From Comamonadaceae bacterium 2FH (GTDB lineage Bacteria; Pseudomonadota; Gammaproteobacteria; Burkholderiales; Burkholderiaceae_C), in the NCBI GenBank assembly GCA_005503335.1, contig SCMQ01000011.1, forward strand, positions 53,429-117,428: a DNA stretch of 64,000 nucleotides, written 5' to 3'. Position numbers and translations under genes: made by a program. Under the pieces are notes generated by a model, which searched no databases, was not told the origin of the DNA, and worked only from the letters and a program-made list of their open reading frames with translations. Positions 40,938 through 50,457 of the stretch are shown one piece after another (within the stretch, counting starts at the first letter, position 1; each line of letters opens with the position of its first letter).

Positions 40938-42026
40938 TCAGGCATGGCCGGCATGGGCCGATAGCAGGTTCCGTGCCGCGGTCGAGGCTGCGATGCGGCC
41001 CTCGACCACGCGCTGCTGCAGCGCGGGCAGCTGCTCGCGCACCTCGGGGTTCTCGCGGAACGCCTGCTTGAGGCCGGCGTCGATGCGCTCCCACATCCAG
41101 GCCAGCGCCTGCTGCTGGCGGCGCGCGGCCATGCGGCCGTTGGCGGTCTGCAGCGACCTGAACTCGGACACAGCGGCCCAGAAGCGGTCCACGCCCTGGC
41201 CGCGCAGCGCGCTGAGCTGCAGCACCTGGGGGTGCCAGAGCCCGGCCGCATGGCCTGCATGGCCTGCGCCCCCACGCTCACCGTGTTCGCTGCCCCCCGA
41301 GGGGGCGCTCGCGTCCTTGGGGCGGCCCGGCGAACGCTCGGGGTGGCCGTGCAAGCCCAGCAGGCGCAGGGCCGAGGTGATCTGGGCCTGCGCGCGGGTG
41401 GCGGCGTCGGGGTCGATGTCGGCCTTGTTGATGACCACCAGGTCGGCCAGCTCCATCACGCCCTTCTTGATCGCCTGCAGGTCGTCGCCGGCATTGGGCA
41501 GCTGGAGCAGCACGAAGATGTCGGTCATGCCGGCCACGGCGATCTCGCTCTGGCCCACGCCCACGGTTTCGACGATCACGATGTCGTAGCCCGCCGCCTC
41601 GCAGACCAGCATGGCCTCGCGCGTCTTCTCGGCCACGCCACCGAGCGTTCCGCTGGACGGGCTGGGGCGGATATAGGCCTTCTCGTGCATGGACAGTTGC
41701 TCCATGCGCGTCTTGTCGCCGAGGATGGAGCCGCCCGAGACCGTGGACGAGGGATCGACGGCGAGCACGGCCACGCGGTGGCCCAGGGCGATCAGGTACA
41801 GGCCCAGCGCCTCGATAAAGGTGGACTTGCCGACACCCGGCACGCCGCTGATGCCCAGGCGGAACGAGCGCCCCGCGTGCGGCAGCACGGCCGTGAGCAG
41901 CCCGTCGGCCTGGGCACGGTGGTCCGCCCGCGTGGACTCCAGCAGCGTGATGGCCTTGGCGACGGCGCGGCGCTGTACGGGCGGCGTGCCGTGCAGGACC
42001 CCTTCCACCAAGACAGCGGCGCTCAC
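40938..42026 (-). CDS. meaB: MeaB/ArgK-type G3E GTPase, methylmalonyl-CoA mutase chaperone
   Basis: GTPase that protects and reloads the B12 cofactor of methylmalonyl-CoA mutase. The 362-residue protein has Walker [10 protein letters not shown] (about 61), [27 protein letters not shown] and the NKAD base-specificity motif. After [12 protein letters not shown] an extra segment (about 229-262) reads [15 protein letters not shown]. This is the in-frame palindromic element also found in prmB; the neighbouring Gly/His-rich stretch may belong to it. The GTG start overlaps the mutase stop (GTGA). Confidence 0.94.
   Translation of the reverse strand: MSAAVLVEGVLHGTPPVQRRAVAKAITLLESTRADHRAQADGLLTAVLPHAGRSFRLGISGVPGVGKSTFIEALGLYLIALGHRVAVLAVDPSSTVSGGSILGDKTRMEQLSMHEKAYIRPSPSSGTLGGVAEKTREAMLVCEAAGYDIVIVETVGVGQSEIAVAGMTDIFVLLQLPNAGDDLQAIKKGVMELADLVVINKADIDPDAATRAQAQITSALRLLGLHGHPERSPGRPKDASAPSGGSEHGERGGAGHAGHAAGLWHPQVLQLSALRGQGVDRFWAAVSEFRSLQTANGRMAARRQQQALAWMWERIDAGLKQAFRENPEVREQLPALQQRVVEGRIAASTAARNLLSAHAGHA
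41268..41331 (-). repeat. In-frame palindromic repeat element, copy 2 (inside meaB)
   Basis: The core at 41286-41331 is 44/46 identical to the prmB copy, and GCCCCCACGCTC at 41268-41279 is the complement of the shared distal edge. The host reading frame is preserved and the same peptide [15 protein letters not shown] is produced. Insertion falls after the NKAD GTP-binding motif, in a likely surface loop. Confidence 0.85.
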
Positions 42027-44179
42027 TTGAGCGCTGCCCTGATCTGCTCCAGCACGTCCTTGGCGCTGGCCGGGATCGGCGTGCCGGGGCCGTAGATGCC
42101 CTTGACGCCGGACTCATAGAGGAAGTCGTAGTCCTGGCGCGGGATCACGCCGCCCACGAAGACGATGATGTCATCCGCGCCCTGCTTCCTGAGCTCGGCG
42201 ATGATGGCCGGCACCAGGGTCTTGTGGCCGGCCGCCAGCGTGGACACGCCCACGGCGTGCACGTCGTTCTCGATCGCCTGGCGCGCGCATTCCTCGGGGG
42301 TCTGGAACAGCGGGCCCATGTCCACGTCGAAGCCCAGGTCGGCGTAGGCCGTGGCCACCACCTTGGCGCCGCGGTCGTGCCCGTCCTGGCCCAGCTTGGC
42401 GATCATCACGCGCGGGCGGCGGCCCTGCTGCTCCGCGAACGCGCCGATTTCCTTCTTCAGGTTTTCCCAGCCCTCGGCCGAGTCGTAGGCAGCTGCATAC
42501 ACACCGGTCACCTTTTGCGTATCGGCGCGGTGGCGCCCGAACACCTTCTCCAGCGCATCCGACACCTCGCCGACGGTGGCGCGCAGGCGGATGGCCTTGA
42601 TGGCCAGGTCCAGCAGGTTGCCCTGGCCCGAGTCGGCCGCGGCCGTGAGTGCGTCCAGCGCCGCCTGTACCGCCGCGCTGTCGCGACTGGCCCGGATCGC
42701 CTTCAGGCGCGCGATCTGACCATCGCGCACCTTGACGTTGTCCACCTCGAGGATCTCGACCGGGTCCTCCTTGGCCAGCTTGTACTTGTTGACGCCGACA
42801 ATCACGTCCCTGCCCGAGTCTATGCGCGCCTGCTTCTCGGCGGCAGCGGCCTCGATCTTGAGCTTGGCCCAGCCGCTGTCCACGGCGCGCGTCATGCCGC
42901 CCATGGCCTCGACCTCCTCGATGATGGCCCAGGCCTTGTCGGCCATGTCCTGGGTCAGCCGCTCCATCATGTAGCTGCCGGCCCAAGGGTCGATCACGTT
43001 GGTGATGTGGGTTTCTTCCTGGATGATGAGCTGGGTGTTGCGCGCGATGCGGGCGCTGAACTCGGTGGGCAGCGCGATCGCCTCGTCGAGCGCATTGGTG
43101 TGCAGCGACTGGGTGCCTCCGAACACCGCGGCCATGGCCTCTATGGTGGTGCGCACCACGTTGTTGTAGGGGTCCTGCTCGGTCAGCGACCAGCCCGAGG
43201 TCTGGCAATGCGTGCGCAGCATCAGGCTCTTGGGATTCTTGGCGCCGAAGCCCTTCATGATGCGGCACCACAGCAGGCGGGCGGCGCGCATCTTGGCAAC
43301 CTCGAGGTAGAAGTTCATGCCGATCGCCCAGAAGAACGACAGGCGGCCGGCGAAGTCGTCCACGTCCAGCCCCTGGCGACAAGCCGTCTTCACGTACTCC
43401 TTGCCATCGGCCAGGGTGAAGGCCAGTTCCAGCGCCTGGTTGGCCCCCGCCTCCTGCATGTGGTAGCCCGAGATCGAGATCGAGTTGAACTTGGGCATGT
43501 TCTGGCTCGTGTAGGCGATGATGTCGCCGATGATGCGCATCGACGGCTCGGGCGGGTAGATGTAGGTGTTGCGGACCATGAACTCCTTGAGGATGTCGTT
43601 CTGTATGGTGCCGCTCAGCTTGTCCTGCGAGACGCCCTGCTCTTGCGCCGCCACCACGTATCCGGCCAGCACGGGCAGCACGGCGCCGTTCATGGTCATG
43701 GACACCGAGACTTTGTCGAGCGGGATCTCGTTGAACAGGATCTTCATGTCCTCGACCGAGTCGATGGCCACGCCGGCCTTGCCCACGTCGCCGGTCACGC
43801 GCGGGTGGTCGCTGTCGTAGCCACGGTGCGTGGCCAGGTCGAAAGCCACCGAAACGCCCTGGCCGCCCGCCGCCAGCGCCTTGCGGTAGAAGGCGTTCGA
43901 CTCCTCGGCCGTGGAAAAACCGGCGTACTGACGGATGGTCCAGGGCCGCACGGCGTACATGGTGGCCTGCGGGCCGCGCAGGAAAGGCTCGAAGCCCGGC
44001 AGGGTGTCGGCGTAGGGCAGGTCCCGCGTGTCCTCCGCCGTATAGAGCGGCTTGACGCTGATGCCGTCGGGCGTGGTCCAGTTCAGGGCGTTCACGTCGC
44101 CGCCGGGCGCGGACTTGGCGGCGGCCTTGTGCCAGGCCTCGAGGCTGGCGGCGGCGAATTCGGGGGTTTTCTGGCTCAT
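42023..44179 (-). CDS. scpA: Methylmalonyl-CoA mutase (B12-dependent, single chain)
   Basis: Converts R-methylmalonyl-CoA to succinyl-CoA. The 718-residue protein combines the TIM-barrel substrate domain (about 40-560; [47 protein letters not shown]) and a C-terminal cobalamin domain (about 585-718). The base-off motif is [14 protein letters not shown], with the lower-ligand His in DxHxxG. It heads the mutase-meaB-pccB-pccA-epimerase operon. It is transcribed divergently from a GntR regulator with an operator-like palindrome between them. Confidence 0.97.
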   Translation of the reverse strand: MSQKTPEFAAASLEAWHKAAAKSAPGGDVNALNWTTPDGISVKPLYTAEDTRDLPYADTLPGFEPFLRGPQATMYAVRPWTIRQYAGFSTAEESNAFYRKALAAGGQGVSVAFDLATHRGYDSDHPRVTGDVGKAGVAIDSVEDMKILFNEIPLDKVSVSMTMNGAVLPVLAGYVVAAQEQGVSQDKLSGTIQNDILKEFMVRNTYIYPPEPSMRIIGDIIAYTSQNMPKFNSISISGYHMQEAGANQALELAFTLADGKEYVKTACRQGLDVDDFAGRLSFFWAIGMNFYLEVAKMRAARLLWCRIMKGFGAKNPKSLMLRTHCQTSGWSLTEQDPYNNVVRTTIEAMAAVFGGTQSLHTNALDEAIALPTEFSARIARNTQLIIQEETHITNVIDPWAGSYMMERLTQDMADKAWAIIEEVEAMGGMTRAVDSGWAKLKIEAAAAEKQARIDSGRDVIVGVNKYKLAKEDPVEILEVDNVKVRDGQIARLKAIRASRDSAAVQAALDALTAAADSGQGNLLDLAIKAIRLRATVGEVSDALEKVFGRHRADTQKVTGVYAAAYDSAEGWENLKKEIGAFAEQQGRRPRVMIAKLGQDGHDRGAKVVATAYADLGFDVDMGPLFQTPEECARQAIENDVHAVGVSTLAAGHKTLVPAIIAELRKQGADDIIVFVGGVIPRQDYDFLYESGVKGIYGPGTPIPASAKDVLEQIRAALK

Positions 44180-44249
44180 GGCGGAATGGCGTTGGAAGAA
44201 GAAATGGCCGCACTGCCGCGCGGCGCCTGGTGCGAACCGAAGTTTACAT

Positions 44250-44290
44250 CATTCATAATTATTGATGCAGAATTTTTTCTGCCATACAAT
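44250..44290 (+). promoter_or_regulatory. gntR promoter and palindromic operator (shared with mutase operon)
   Basis: CATTCATAATTATTGATG (44250-44267) is an interrupted palindrome around ATAATTAT. Its right end forms a -35-like TTGATG (44262-44267), and TACAAT (44285-44290) lies 17 bases downstream as a -10. Binding there would repress gntR and could control the divergent mutase operon. Confidence 0.5.
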
Positions 44291-44313
44291 CGAGGCCCAG
44301 AGACCTGAACACC

Positions 44314-44961
44314 ATGGCCGCCCTCTCCCTCTCCCCCCGCGCCCTCTACGAGGAAGTCGCCGAATTGCTGCGCCAGCGCATCTACCGGCGCGAGCTCGAG
44401 CCCGGCGCCTGGATCGACGAACTCAAGCTCGCCGAGGAATACGGCATCAGCCGCACGCCGCTGCGCGAGGCGCTCAAGGTGCTGGCGGCCGAGGGCCTGG
44501 TGACCATGAAGGTGCGCCGCGGCGCCTACGTGACCGAAGTCTCTGAAAAAGACCTGGCCGACGTCTACCACCTGCTCAGCCTGCTCGAGAGCGACGCGGC
44601 CGGCGTGGTCGCCGAACGCGCGACGGAGGCGCAGTTGCGCGAACTGCAGGCCCTGCACGATGAGCTCGAGGCCGCCGCCCTGCCCGTCCAGGAAAACCGC
44701 GATCGCTTCTTCGCGCTCAACGAGCGCTTCCACCTGCGCGTGCTGGAAATGGCCGACAACCGCTGGCGCAGCCAGATGGTGGCCGACCTGCGCAAGGTCA
44801 TGAAGCTCAACCGCCAACACTCTCTGCTCAAGGCCGGCCGCATCGAGGAGTCGCTGCAGGAGCACCGGGACCTGATGACGGCGCTGGCGGCACGCGACAC
44901 CCAGGCCGCCGTGCGCTGCGTCCAGCGGCACTTCAGCCACGGGCTCGAAGCCGCAGTCTGA
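44314..44961 (+). CDS. GntR-family (FadR/FCD subclass) transcriptional regulator
   Basis: Probable local regulator of the propionyl-CoA operon. The 215-residue protein has an N-terminal winged helix (LAEEYGISRTPLREALKVLA, about 40-60; VRRGAYVTEV wing) and a C-terminal helical FCD ligand domain (about 85-205). The metal-coordinating pattern includes ERFHLRVLEMADN and EEHRDL-like histidines (QEHRDLMTAL, QRHFSHGL). It is divergent from the mutase gene. The effector is unknown; an acyl-CoA or methylcitrate-type ligand is a guess from context. Confidence 0.92.
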   Translation: MAALSLSPRALYEEVAELLRQRIYRRELEPGAWIDELKLAEEYGISRTPLREALKVLAAEGLVTMKVRRGAYVTEVSEKDLADVYHLLSLLESDAAGVVAERATEAQLRELQALHDELEAAALPVQENRDRFFALNERFHLRVLEMADNRWRSQMVADLRKVMKLNRQHSLLKAGRIEESLQEHRDLMTALAARDTQAAVRCVQRHFSHGLEAAV

Positions 44962-45069
44962 AGCGAGGTCCCGGCACGCTGCCCACCAGCGGTTGGCAGC
45001 ACGAGGCGCAAGGCGTATATTCAAAGCCGCCATGCGCCCTGTCCTGCAGCGCAAGCGAAAGGAGTTGTC

Positions 45070-45474
45070 ATGAAGCCGTTTGAGTTGACCTCGAGCATGC
45101 TGACCCTACGCGGCGTGTTCTATCCCACGGGCTACCTTTTCGTGATGCTGCCCAGCATCGAAGCCGCAGAGAAACTCGACCGCGATCTGCAGGCCAGCGG
45201 CTTCAACGGCGACGAGCCCATGCTGGTGACGCCCGAGGCGATTCTGGGCGAGATCCGCCACACGGTGCGCGATGACGCCAACATCTTCCCCTCGGTCGGC
45301 ACCGAGAACGCCACGGTGCTGCGCTACGAGGAACTGGCACGCCAGGGGCACTGTGCGGTCATGATCCACGTGCGGTCCGAAAAAGAGACTCAGCACGTCA
45401 TGGACGTGGTGCACAAGAGCCCGTTCTCCTACGCGGAGAGATACCGCCATCTGGTGATCGAGGATATGAGCTGA
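45070..45474 (+). CDS. Conserved hypothetical protein (134 aa)
   Basis: I do not recognise the family. The protein is soluble, mixed alpha/beta and about 134 residues. The hydrophobic strand TGYLFVMLPSIEAAEKLDRD is followed by helices and an acidic middle (EIRHTVRDDANIFPSVGTEN). A second strand-helix unit follows (GHCAVMIHVRSEKETQHVMD). It has no signal peptide and no cysteine motif. A good AAAGGAG precedes the start. It is placed between gntR and the convergent stress operon spoVR-yeaH-prkA and appears monocistronic. Confidence 0.75.
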   Translation: MKPFELTSSMLTLRGVFYPTGYLFVMLPSIEAAEKLDRDLQASGFNGDEPMLVTPEAILGEIRHTVRDDANIFPSVGTENATVLRYEELARQGHCAVMIHVRSEKETQHVMDVVHKSPFSYAERYRHLVIEDMS

Positions 45475-45499
45475 GGACCGAGGGGCGGGCCGCCCCGGC

Positions 45500-47068
45500 T
45501 CAGTTGACGATCTGGGGAGGCGCGACTTCCCAGTGCTGCAGCACCTTGCCATGGCTGTCCACGCTCTCCAGCCGCACCTTGAAGCCCCACAGGCGCGCGA
45601 CATGCTTGAGCACCTCCTCGGCCTCGGCATTGAGCGGACGGTCGTTGTGGCGCGTGTGGCGCAGGGTCAGCGAACGGTCGCCGCGCAGGTTCACGTTCCA
45701 GACCTGAATATTGGGCTCGCGGTAGCTGAGGTCGTGCTGGCGTGACAGCGCCTCACGCACATGGCGGTAGCCCGACTCGTCGTGGATGGCCGACACCACG
45801 AGTTCGCTCTGGCTGGCGTCGTCGAGCAGGGAGAACAGGCGGAACTCGCGGATCAGGTGCGGCGACAGGTACTGGCCGATGAAACTCTCGTCGCGGAAAT
45901 GCCGCATCGCATTGTCCAGTGTCTCGTGCCAGTCGGAGCCGGCGATGTCCGGGAACCAGCGCCTGTCCTCCTCGGTGGGATGCTCGCAGATGCGCCGCAG
46001 GTCGCTGAACATGGAGAAGCCCAGCGCGTAGGGATTGATGCCGCTGTAGGCCGGGTGGGTGACGGGCGGCTGGTAGATCACGTTGGTGTGCGAGCGCAGG
46101 CACTCGATCATGAAGCCGTCAGTCAGCAGGCCTTCGTCGTACATGTCGTTGAGCAGCGTGTAATGCCAGAACGTGGCCCAGCCCTCGTTCATGACCTGGG
46201 TCTGGCGCTGCGGATAGAAGTACTGCGCCACCTTGCGCACGATGCGCACCACCTCGCGCTGCCAGGGATCGAGCAGCGGCGCGTTCTTCTCGATGAAGTA
46301 CAGCAGGTTTTCCTGCGGTTCGGCAGGAAAGCGCCGGTTGATCCTTTCCGTCTCCTTGTCGGCCCGCTTGGGCAGGGTGCGCCAGAGGTCGTTGACCTGC
46401 TGCTGCAAATAGGCCTCGCGGTCCTTGCGCCGCGCCTCCTCCTCGGCCAGCGACAGCTTCTGCGAGCGCTGGTAGCGGTCCACGCCATGGCTCATCAGCG
46501 CATGGCAGGAGTCGAGCAGTTGCTCGACGGCGTCGATGCCGTGGCGCTCCTCGCACTCGGCGATGTAGGAGCGCGCGTAGACCAGGTAGTCGATGATCGA
46601 CGAGGCATCGGTCCACATGCGGAACAGGTAATTGCCCTTGAAGAAGGAGTTGTGGCCATAGCAGGCATGGGCCATCACCAGCGCCTGCATGGGCATGGTG
46701 TTCTCTTCCATCAGGTAGGCGATGCAGGGGTTGGAGTTGATCACGATCTCGTAGGCCAGACCCATCTGGCCGCGCCGGTAGCTCTTCTCGGTCGTGATGA
46801 ACTGCTTGCCGAACGACCAGTGGCGGTAGCTGACCGGCATGCCGACCGAGGCGTAGGCGTCTATCATCTGCTCGGCCGTGATCACCTCGAGCTGCACCGG
46901 GTAGGTGTCCAGGCCGAAGCGCTGCGCCGTGCGCGCGATCTCGCCGTGGTAGGTCTCGATCAGCTCGAAGGACCAGTCGGAAGGACTGGGCAGGGGCGCG
47001 CGGCGTCGCCCCACGCCGGTCAGGGCCGCGGGCCCGCCGCCCTCTGTGGGGGCATGTTCTTCGCTCAT
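45500..47068 (-). CDS. spoVR: SpoVR/YcgB family protein
   Basis: Third member of the widespread PrkA-YeaH-SpoVR stress/stationary-phase set; molecular activity unknown. The 522-residue protein contains the family's conserved blocks MPVSYRHWSFGKQF, AYLMEENTMPMQALVMAHA, YGHNSFFKGNYLF, MNEGWATFWHY and NPYALGFSMF. The multiple invariant His and Glu residues could bind a metal. The ATG overlaps the yeaH stop (ATGA). The frame extends far upstream within yeaH, but that part is not SpoVR. Confidence 0.95.
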   Translation of the reverse strand: MSEEHAPTEGGGPAALTGVGRRRAPLPSPSDWSFELIETYHGEIARTAQRFGLDTYPVQLEVITAEQMIDAYASVGMPVSYRHWSFGKQFITTEKSYRRGQMGLAYEIVINSNPCIAYLMEENTMPMQALVMAHACYGHNSFFKGNYLFRMWTDASSIIDYLVYARSYIAECEERHGIDAVEQLLDSCHALMSHGVDRYQRSQKLSLAEEEARRKDREAYLQQQVNDLWRTLPKRADKETERINRRFPAEPQENLLYFIEKNAPLLDPWQREVVRIVRKVAQYFYPQRQTQVMNEGWATFWHYTLLNDMYDEGLLTDGFMIECLRSHTNVIYQPPVTHPAYSGINPYALGFSMFSDLRRICEHPTEEDRRWFPDIAGSDWHETLDNAMRHFRDESFIGQYLSPHLIREFRLFSLLDDASQSELVVSAIHDESGYRHVREALSRQHDLSYREPNIQVWNVNLRGDRSLTLRHTRHNDRPLNAEAEEVLKHVARLWGFKVRLESVDSHGKVLQHWEVAPPQIVN

Positions 47069-48360
47069 GCATTGACGCCTTTCTTGAACAGCTCCCGAAA
47101 AACCGGATAGATCTCCGACGCATCGGTGATCTTCTGCATGGCGAAGTTGGGGTTGGTCTCGGCGACCCGGCAGTACTCTTCCCAGAGGTTCTGGTTCTCT
47201 TCGCCCACCTGCACGTAGGCGAAATAGCGCGCGCTCGGCAGCAGCTTGTCGATCAGCCATTCGCGGCAGGTCGACGAGTCCTGCTGCCAGTTGTCGCCGT
47301 CCGACGCCTGGGCGCCGTAGATGTTCCATTCGCTGCTCGGGTAGCGGGCCTGGATGATCTGGTGCATCAGGATCAGCGCGCTGGACACCACGGTGCCGCC
47401 GGTTTCGGTCGAGTGGAAGAACTCGTCCTCCGAGACTTCGGCGGCCTGCGTGTGGTGGCGGATGAAGACCACGTCGGTGCGATCGTAGTGCCGCGTGAGG
47501 AACAGGTAGAGCAGGATGAAGAAGCGCTTGGCCAGGTCCTTGCGCGACTCGTCCATGGAGCCCGAGACATCCATCAGGCAGAACATCACCGCCTTGGCCG
47601 TCGGCAGGGGCACGCGGACGCGATTGCGGTAGCGCAGGTCGAAGGGGTCCAGGAACGGGATCTGGTGTACCCGCCGCCGCAGGGCCTCGATCTGGACCTT
47701 GACCTCCAGGATTTCGTGCTTGGGCTCCGGCACCTGGCGCATGAGCTCGGCCAGGAGCAGCTCCAGCTCCCGCAGGCGGCGCCGCGCGTCGCTGCCCATG
47801 GCGATGCGCCGGCCCAGGGCCATGCGCATGGATCGGACCACGTGCAGGCTGGTGGGCGTGCCCTCGGAAATGAAGCCGGCGCGCTGCGAGCGCCATTCGG
47901 GCGCGTCGGGCAGCAGCTGGGTGCGCACCAGGTGCGGCAAGGCCAGGTCGTCGAAGAAATACTGCATGAACTCTTCGCGCGTGATGCGGAACACGAAGTC
48001 GTCCTCGCCGCTGCCGTCCGGGCTGGCCTGGCCGGACCCGCTGCCGCCACCGCCGCCCCCCGAGGGCCGCTCGATGCGGTCGCCCTGCACGTACTCACGG
48101 TTGCCGGGATGCACGCCCTCGCGCGAGCCGCCGGCGCCATGGCCGAACACCGGCTCGGACACGTCGCGCCGCGGCAGGGTGATGTCCTCGCCCTGCTCGA
48201 TGTCATGGATGCTGCGCCCCGACACCGCGCGTCGGATCGCGTCGCGGATCTGCTCGCGGAAGCGCCGCAGGAATCGCTCCCGGTTGCCTATCGATTTGTT
48301 CTTGCCCGACAGGCGCCGGTCGATGACTTGCTGGAGCATCCGGGTCTCCGCTGCGGCCAT
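47065..48360 (-). CDS. yeaH: YeaH/YhbH family protein (DUF444, vWA-like)
   Basis: Partner of PrkA in the stress operon. The 431-residue protein has a basic N-terminus (VIDRRLSGKNKSIGNRERFL), a Gly/Ser-rich linker (about 95-115) and a C-terminal von Willebrand-like domain with a MIDAS-type DVSGSMDESRKDLA motif and TGGTVVSSALILM. It lies 21 bases after prkA and is coupled to spoVR. Confidence 0.94.
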   Translation of the reverse strand: MAAAETRMLQQVIDRRLSGKNKSIGNRERFLRRFREQIRDAIRRAVSGRSIHDIEQGEDITLPRRDVSEPVFGHGAGGSREGVHPGNREYVQGDRIERPSGGGGGGSGSGQASPDGSGEDDFVFRITREEFMQYFFDDLALPHLVRTQLLPDAPEWRSQRAGFISEGTPTSLHVVRSMRMALGRRIAMGSDARRRLRELELLLAELMRQVPEPKHEILEVKVQIEALRRRVHQIPFLDPFDLRYRNRVRVPLPTAKAVMFCLMDVSGSMDESRKDLAKRFFILLYLFLTRHYDRTDVVFIRHHTQAAEVSEDEFFHSTETGGTVVSSALILMHQIIQARYPSSEWNIYGAQASDGDNWQQDSSTCREWLIDKLLPSARYFAYVQVGEENQNLWEEYCRVAETNPNFAMQKITDASEIYPVFRELFKKGVNA

Positions 48361-48381
48361 GGTGATCGTTCCGCCGCGGCC

Positions 48382-50304
48382 TCAGGAACTCTTGCGCACC
48401 CGCAGGTACCAGTCGCACAGCAGACGCACCTGGCGCTTGGTGTAGCCCTTGGCGACCATGCGGTTGACGAAGTCCTCGTGCTTTTGCTGCTCGTCGGCGC
48501 TGGCCTTGGCGTTGAAGCTGATCACCGGCAGCAGGTCCTCGGTGTTGGAGAACATCTTCTTCTCGATCACGGTGCGCAGCTTCTCGTAGCTGGTCCAGAC
48601 CGGGTTCTTGCCCGCGTTGTTGGCGCGCGCGCGCAGCACGAAGTTGACGATCTCGTTGCGGAAGTCCTTGGGGTTGCTGATGCCGGCGGGCTTCTCGATC
48701 TTCTCCAGCTCCGCGTTCAGCGCCGAGCGGTCGAAGATCTCGCCGGTATCCGTGTCGCGGTATTCCTGGTCCTGGATCCAGAAGTCGGCGTAGGTCACGT
48801 AGCGGTCGAAGATGTTCTGCCCGTACTCCGAGTAGGACTCGAGGTAGGCGGTCTGTATCTCCTTGCCGATGAACTCGGCATAGCGCACCGCGAGCTGTTC
48901 CTTGATGAAGGCCAGGTACTTCTGCTCGATCTCGGGCGGGAACTGCTCGCGCTCGATCTGCTGCTCGAGCACGTACATCAGGTGCACGGGGTTGGCCGCG
49001 ATCTCGGTCGAGTCGAAGTTGAACACCTTGGACAGTATCTTGAACGCAAAGCGCGTCGAGACGCCGCTCATGCCCTCGTCGACGCCGGCGTAGTCGCGGT
49101 ATTCCTGGTAGCTCTTGGCCTTGGGATCGGTGTCCTTGAGGGTCTCGCCGTCATAGACCAGCAGCTTGCTGAAGATGCTCGAGTTCTCGGGCTCCTTCAG
49201 GCGCGTGAGCACGGCGAACTGGGCCATCATCTTGAGCGTGCCCGGGGCGCAGATGGCCTGCGACAGCGAGGAATTGCGGATCAGCTTCTCGTAGATCCTG
49301 ACCTCCTCGGACACGCGCAGGCAGTACGGCACCTTGACGATGTAGATGCGGTCGAGGAAGGCCTCGTTGTTCTTGTTGTTCTTGAACGCCTTCCACTCGC
49401 TCTCGTTGGAGTGCGCCATCACGATGCCGTCGAAGGGAATCGCGCCGAAGCCTTCCGTGCCCTTGAAGTTGCTCTCCTGGGTGGCGGTCAGCAGCGGGTG
49501 CAGCACCTTGATCGGCGCCTTGAACATCTCGACGAATTCGAGCAGGCCCTGGTTGGCCAGACACAGGCCGCCCGAGTAGCTGTAGGCGTCCGGGTCGTCC
49601 TGGGCGAAGGTCTCGAGCTTGCGGATGTCGATCTTGCCGACCAGCGAGGAGATGTCCTGGTTGTTCTCGTCGCCCGGCTCGGTCTTGGCGATCGCACACT
49701 GCTTGAGGATGGACGGGTAGCGTTTGACGACACGGAACTTGCGGATGTCGCCGCCGAATTCGTCCAGGCGCTTGACGGCCCAGGGCGAGAGCACGCGCTG
49801 CAGGTAGCGCTGCGCGATGCCGTACTGCGATTCCAGCACCGGCGCGTCTTCGGCGTTATTGAACAGGCCCAGCGGCGACTCGTTGACCGGCGAGCCCTTG
49901 AGCGCGTAGAACGGCACATGCTCCATCAGCTGCTTGAGCCGCTCGGCGATCGAGGACTTGCCGCCGCCCACCGGCCCCAGCAGGTAGAGGATCTGCTTCT
50001 TCTCCTCCAGGCCCTGGGCCGCATGGCGGAAATAGGAGACGACCTGCTCGATCGGGTCCTCCAGGCCGTAGAAGTCCTGGAAGGCCGGATAGATCTTGAT
50101 GACCTTGTTGCCGAAGATGCGCGACAGGCGCTGGTCGTGCCGGGTGTCGAGCAGCTTGGGCTCGCCGATCGCGGCCAGCATGCGCTCGGCCGCCGTTGCG
50201 TAGATCAGCGGATCGCGCCGACAGGCTTCGAGGTATTCCTCGATGGAGAGTTCTTCTTCGCGCGTCTGCTCGTAACGCGTGAGGAAATTGCTGACGACAT
50301 CCAT
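48382..50304 (-). CDS. prkA: PrkA-family serine protein kinase (YeaG type)
   Basis: AAA-like ATPase/kinase, heading the stress operon. The 640-residue protein has Walker A LLGPVGGGKSSIAERL (about 108). The PrkA AAA core extends to about 370 with GIVMAHSNESEWKAF, and the kinase-like C-terminal domain ends VRLLCDWYLRVRKSS. AGGAGG lies 4 bases before the ATG, a very strong ribosome site. E. coli yeaGH responds to nitrogen limitation and stationary phase; a weak sigma54-like sequence is upstream here. Confidence 0.95.
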   Translation of the reverse strand: MDVVSNFLTRYEQTREEELSIEEYLEACRRDPLIYATAAERMLAAIGEPKLLDTRHDQRLSRIFGNKVIKIYPAFQDFYGLEDPIEQVVSYFRHAAQGLEEKKQILYLLGPVGGGKSSIAERLKQLMEHVPFYALKGSPVNESPLGLFNNAEDAPVLESQYGIAQRYLQRVLSPWAVKRLDEFGGDIRKFRVVKRYPSILKQCAIAKTEPGDENNQDISSLVGKIDIRKLETFAQDDPDAYSYSGGLCLANQGLLEFVEMFKAPIKVLHPLLTATQESNFKGTEGFGAIPFDGIVMAHSNESEWKAFKNNKNNEAFLDRIYIVKVPYCLRVSEEVRIYEKLIRNSSLSQAICAPGTLKMMAQFAVLTRLKEPENSSIFSKLLVYDGETLKDTDPKAKSYQEYRDYAGVDEGMSGVSTRFAFKILSKVFNFDSTEIAANPVHLMYVLEQQIEREQFPPEIEQKYLAFIKEQLAVRYAEFIGKEIQTAYLESYSEYGQNIFDRYVTYADFWIQDQEYRDTDTGEIFDRSALNAELEKIEKPAGISNPKDFRNEIVNFVLRARANNAGKNPVWTSYEKLRTVIEKKMFSNTEDLLPVISFNAKASADEQQKHEDFVNRMVAKGYTKRQVRLLCDWYLRVRKSS

Positions 50305-50370
50305 AAAACCTCCTTTGTACGCAGCGATCTGAGGAGAGGATCGCACAACACAGAGTGGTGTCTGGACTCA

Positions 50371-50410
50371 GCTTACCGCATACCAGACTCGCATGTCTAC
50401 ATCGAGTCTG
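50371..50410 (-). promoter_or_regulatory. prkA upstream region: sigma54-like element and 8-bp inverted repeat
   Basis: Toward prkA, CTGGTATGCGGTAAGCT preserves the GG-N10-GC spacing of sigma54 promoters, but the rest of the match is poor. Directly upstream, CAGACTCG and CGAGTCTG (50384-50391, 50403-50410) enclose a second palindrome, ATGTCTACAT. This could be a regulator site or the end hairpin of dusA transcripts. Confidence 0.35.
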
Positions 50411-50457
50411 CCGGATAAGAGCGCCGGCCCTAGGGAAAGTTCCGGTGGCGACGGCCC

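Noticed and set aside
44180..44313. Cobalamin riboswitch ahead of methylmalonyl-CoA mutase
   Set aside because: Only 134 bases, AT-rich, lacking the B12 box; the palindrome and GntR promoter explain the region.
48040..48080. GCCGCCCCCCGAGGGC stretch in yeaH as a third in-frame repeat copy
   Set aside because: Shares only the short GC hairpin core; flanks do not match, and the region encodes the Gly/Ser linker normal for YeaH.
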